From contig NC_092582.1 in the NCBI RefSeq assembly GCF_037975245.1, forward strand, positions 3,442,501 through 3,506,500: DNA of 64,000 nt, written 5' to 3'. This document shows, one piece after another, positions 61,161 to 64,000 of the stretch; within the stretch, counting starts at the first letter, position 1; each line of letters starts with the position of its first letter. Made by a program: the position numbers and the translations under genes. Source of the DNA: Apostichopus japonicus (taxonomy: Eukaryota; Echinodermata; Holothuroidea; Aspidochirotida; Stichopodidae). The notes below the pieces were generated by a model. It ran no database searches and was not told the DNA's origin. It saw only the letters and a list, made by a program, of their open reading frames with translations.

Positions 61161-64000
61161 TTGGATGTACACTCTTGTTCTCAACTCTGTAGTTAACATA
61201 TATGAAGAAATGCAGGTAAATGCCGATTAGAATTATAAGATGCTCCTGCACAGAGACTTATGCTTGACATGACCCCATCTATCAACTCATTCAGTCAACA
61301 CCTCTGTGAATTTCCTTCCTTTTCGACCAATTCTTGTTCACTCGTGATCAACTGGCACGGAAAGTACCCTATTGTAGGAATGTACCTATATCATCAGCAG
61401 TGACCGCTTCCTGTGACTTAATTTCTGTCACGGTTTGGTACGATTCCTCCAGGTGGGTTTTCCACGACAAATTTTATGTATCGCTGAAAACAGTAGGTTC
61501 TCCTTTTCACAGTCATGCTAGAATTGCTGGAGGGGCTGACTGGCATTGACAATTACATTATCAAACAGACATGTTTGTTGAGGTGGATGTATATCAAACC
61601 AAGAAGAGGAAAAAAAGAAGATACATGTTACAAAACAGAAGAAAAAGAAGAAAAACTGGATGTGTTTATTGAGACTGACTGCAAAAGGCAAAGTTTAAAA
61701 TAAAAGTTTCCGTTTAGATGTCAAGTCTGTTCCTATGGTTACGACAATCGGTCAAATTCTCTCTGCCTGCAGGTAATGGCAAACAAAGTCAAGTTATGGT
61801 GACGAACTTGCCATTCTTCTTTGTTGATATGTTAATAGAATTATTCACAGGCTCTTCCTCAGGATGCGGTGACGTTCAGAAGAAATTTTGTCACTCGAGC
61901 TTAAAGTCGAAACTTGATTTATTGCGGTTTTTTTCGACTGTGGGAGCATACACCAAACAGGAGGACAACATTTGGCTATAATTGCAATCACTCGATTAGG
62001 CAGCTACAAATTGTGATGCTTTCATGTTTGAATTAGCAAGTACGGTAGAGAGAGAGGCGGCAATATTAAAAGGGATTCTTGAAAAACATAGAACCCGATT
62101 TTTTTGCAGAATCTGTTAGATTTCAGTCATTTTTTCCCCCTGTGTTCACTAATTAGATCAACTTCATGGGTGTTAATCGAGTGTGCCCTTCTTCTCTGGA
62201 TGGTCATTTGCTATCATGTAATTTGTATCCTATCTGGTTAAATGTGGGGCTTGGGATGGGGGTTGGGGAGGGGATTAGAGGGCAACTAGTGATATATGAA
62301 TAGAATATCTGTATAAATACATATACTAAGTATATTTAGTAAGCTTATGAGAAATAGTGTCACGTCAGGGTTTAAATATGGGCACTTCAAATTTTTAAAT
62401 ACTTCAAAAAGAAAATCTAAAAAAAAGATATTGCAAGATGGACACCAAACCATAATTATCTGGTATTTCTCTGGTTATTACTTCTAGAAAGGTTCTATAA
62501 TTATGCAAATTAGGTATTTTGTCAGGATGAGGAGGACAATGAACTAGTGAAATTACCCACCTTCATCGTTTCTTTAATTAATTAAGTGCTGTAAGCAGAT
62601 GGTACATGATGACCAACATGCTCAAAATGGTTGCCAAAATGTCTGCAACTTCCGAATTATCCAACTGTCTCAAACTGGTGGCTGTATAGATCTCTGAGTC
62701 AACTATAGCTGTCATATCTGCTGAAGCAACTCTCTTAACCATTTACTGTACATAGATTCTCCCGAATGCTTGGTAATATTACCTGCATCTACTGGATTGG
62801 CTTCCTTATTTTTCCCGGTTATTTTCTGCTCGCCTCTGAAAGCATTATTTTGCCAACCCCGTCTAAGGATCAATTACCGCAGAGTAAAACATAATACTAC
62901 GGTTTTAGAGGTCACTGTTCCCTTTACGAATGAAACTTAAACCATTCTGCATACATACGTCTTAACGAAATACATTTCGTCCCTTTTTGCAGAGCATCTT
63001 GGGAAACAGACTACTTCACACAGTTCTTTATAATTTATTCTCGTAATGTAATTTTGAAGATTGCAAGATCTACGTACGGCAAAATGTAACCTGGCACGAA
63101 AACATGAATGGCTGTCCTCAGTCTTTGTTAATAGAATTTCCTAGTTAACACTTCAGCTTAAATTGTCATCGCACATTTTGCCTCCCCCCCTGCCTCCTTC
63201 CCCCGGCTTTTTAAAAAAAAAAAGCAACGTTTTATCATCAGTGTAATTCTTTGAGAGGTTAGTCTGAGAAAGATGCCTATGGGATGAATGATTGCCAAAG
63301 TGCACTGACAGTGTGTGTCTCTTTAGTATGCAAGCGTACAATAGTACATTGCACTTTTAATATATACCTTAGAATGTACTCACAAGCCCGTAAGTGGATT
63401 TCATTGATTGCAAGTAGAAAATGCACTTTACTTGCCATTTCCTGCAAACATTTATAAACTTAAGATGTATTGTTTTGGTCTGGGGGGTCCTGTATTGGGA
63501 ATGGAAGGTACCCCCGCCTGAATGCTTGAAAGGTTTGTTCATGAAGAACTGATGCCATGTACTATGTTAGTTCCTGGTGAGGGTTTTGTTGGAATGAAGC
63601 AGTTTTGTCTTGTCTGGTTTCTTTCCTCTGACAGTGGATAGGTTTATACATAGTGTGCTAAATTCAACACAATATGTAGTCTAACTTTGCATATATATAC
63701 TATTGTTGAATGAAGTGCCCTTGCACATATAGGTAAATTTGGACTAAGGTTTCTGCATAATTTATCAATACCGTAGCAAGTACTGGGATTTTTATCATTT
63801 CTTCCCCGGGCTGGTTTTATCAGTCAGTAGGCTGCTTTCCTTCTGATGTACCAGATGTCCGTTTGGGTGTACTGCTGTATATGTGCACTGCACAGTTAGC
63901 TGCAGATTGTAAAGTCTCTCCATTCAGAGACACAGTCACTGTAGGCTGTACCAGTATGTTGTAAGTGAGCTAGCAGTGTGTGCTGCTAGCAAACAAACGG

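Larger units (their letters stand above)
58490..64000. other. Non-coding; GPSM2 intron
   Basis: No exon resembling the second TPR of GPSM2 was found, so the intron continues past the window. It includes a degenerate ~20-bp repeat at 59,815-59,965 and a G-rich tract at 61,100-61,160. Confidence 0.55.

Overview
This is eukaryotic nuclear DNA: A+T-rich, intron-dominated, with GT-AG exons scattered through long non-coding stretches, many minisatellites, tRNA-derived SINEs and repeated low-complexity G tracts. The protein matches, the SINE types, an AGGCCTA-rich patch and the tail shaped like AAGCGCTTTG...GCGCTATATAA point to a marine invertebrate deuterostome, perhaps an echinoderm. That assignment is inference.

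Three genes can be built by joining exons whose reading phases match across splice sites. (1) RPAP2, the RNA polymerase II CTD Ser5 phosphatase, lies on the minus strand from the start codon at 42,465 to about 26,785. Nine exons are assembled, including the RTR1 zinc-finger exons. The last part of the C terminus is uncertain. (2) Downstream on the same strand (21,366 to about 13,112) is a six-exon gene for a protein of about 150 residues that I do not recognise. All five exon joins keep frame. (3) On the plus strand, one exon (57,487-57,716) encodes the first TPR region of GPSM2/LGN/Pins. Its neighbouring coding exons are not identified here, so an intron of more than 6 kb runs off the right edge.

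Layout: 1-2.3 kb has weak plus-strand exon candidates and a 20-bp minisatellite. 2.3-13 kb is non-coding, with a 26-bp minisatellite at 8.58-9.40 kb. 13-21.4 kb is the unidentified gene, whose first two introns carry a roughly 1.7-kb tandem duplication that copied and then damaged its exon 2. 24.6-25.2 kb holds SINEs. 26.0-26.6 kb is a 41-bp minisatellite beside the end of RPAP2. 26.8-42.5 kb is RPAP2, with a 7-copy array of about 120 bp in intron 7 and SINEs in introns 2 and 8. 42.5-57.4 kb is non-coding apart from repeats. 57.5-64 kb holds the GPSM2 exon followed at once by a 740-bp G-rich minisatellite.

No rRNA gene, functional tRNA gene, CRISPR array or prokaryotic operon is visible. Most long open frames in the window are chance frames in repeats. 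The genes do not form an obvious pathway. RPAP2 acts on RNA polymerase II and GPSM2 on spindle orientation and G-protein signalling.
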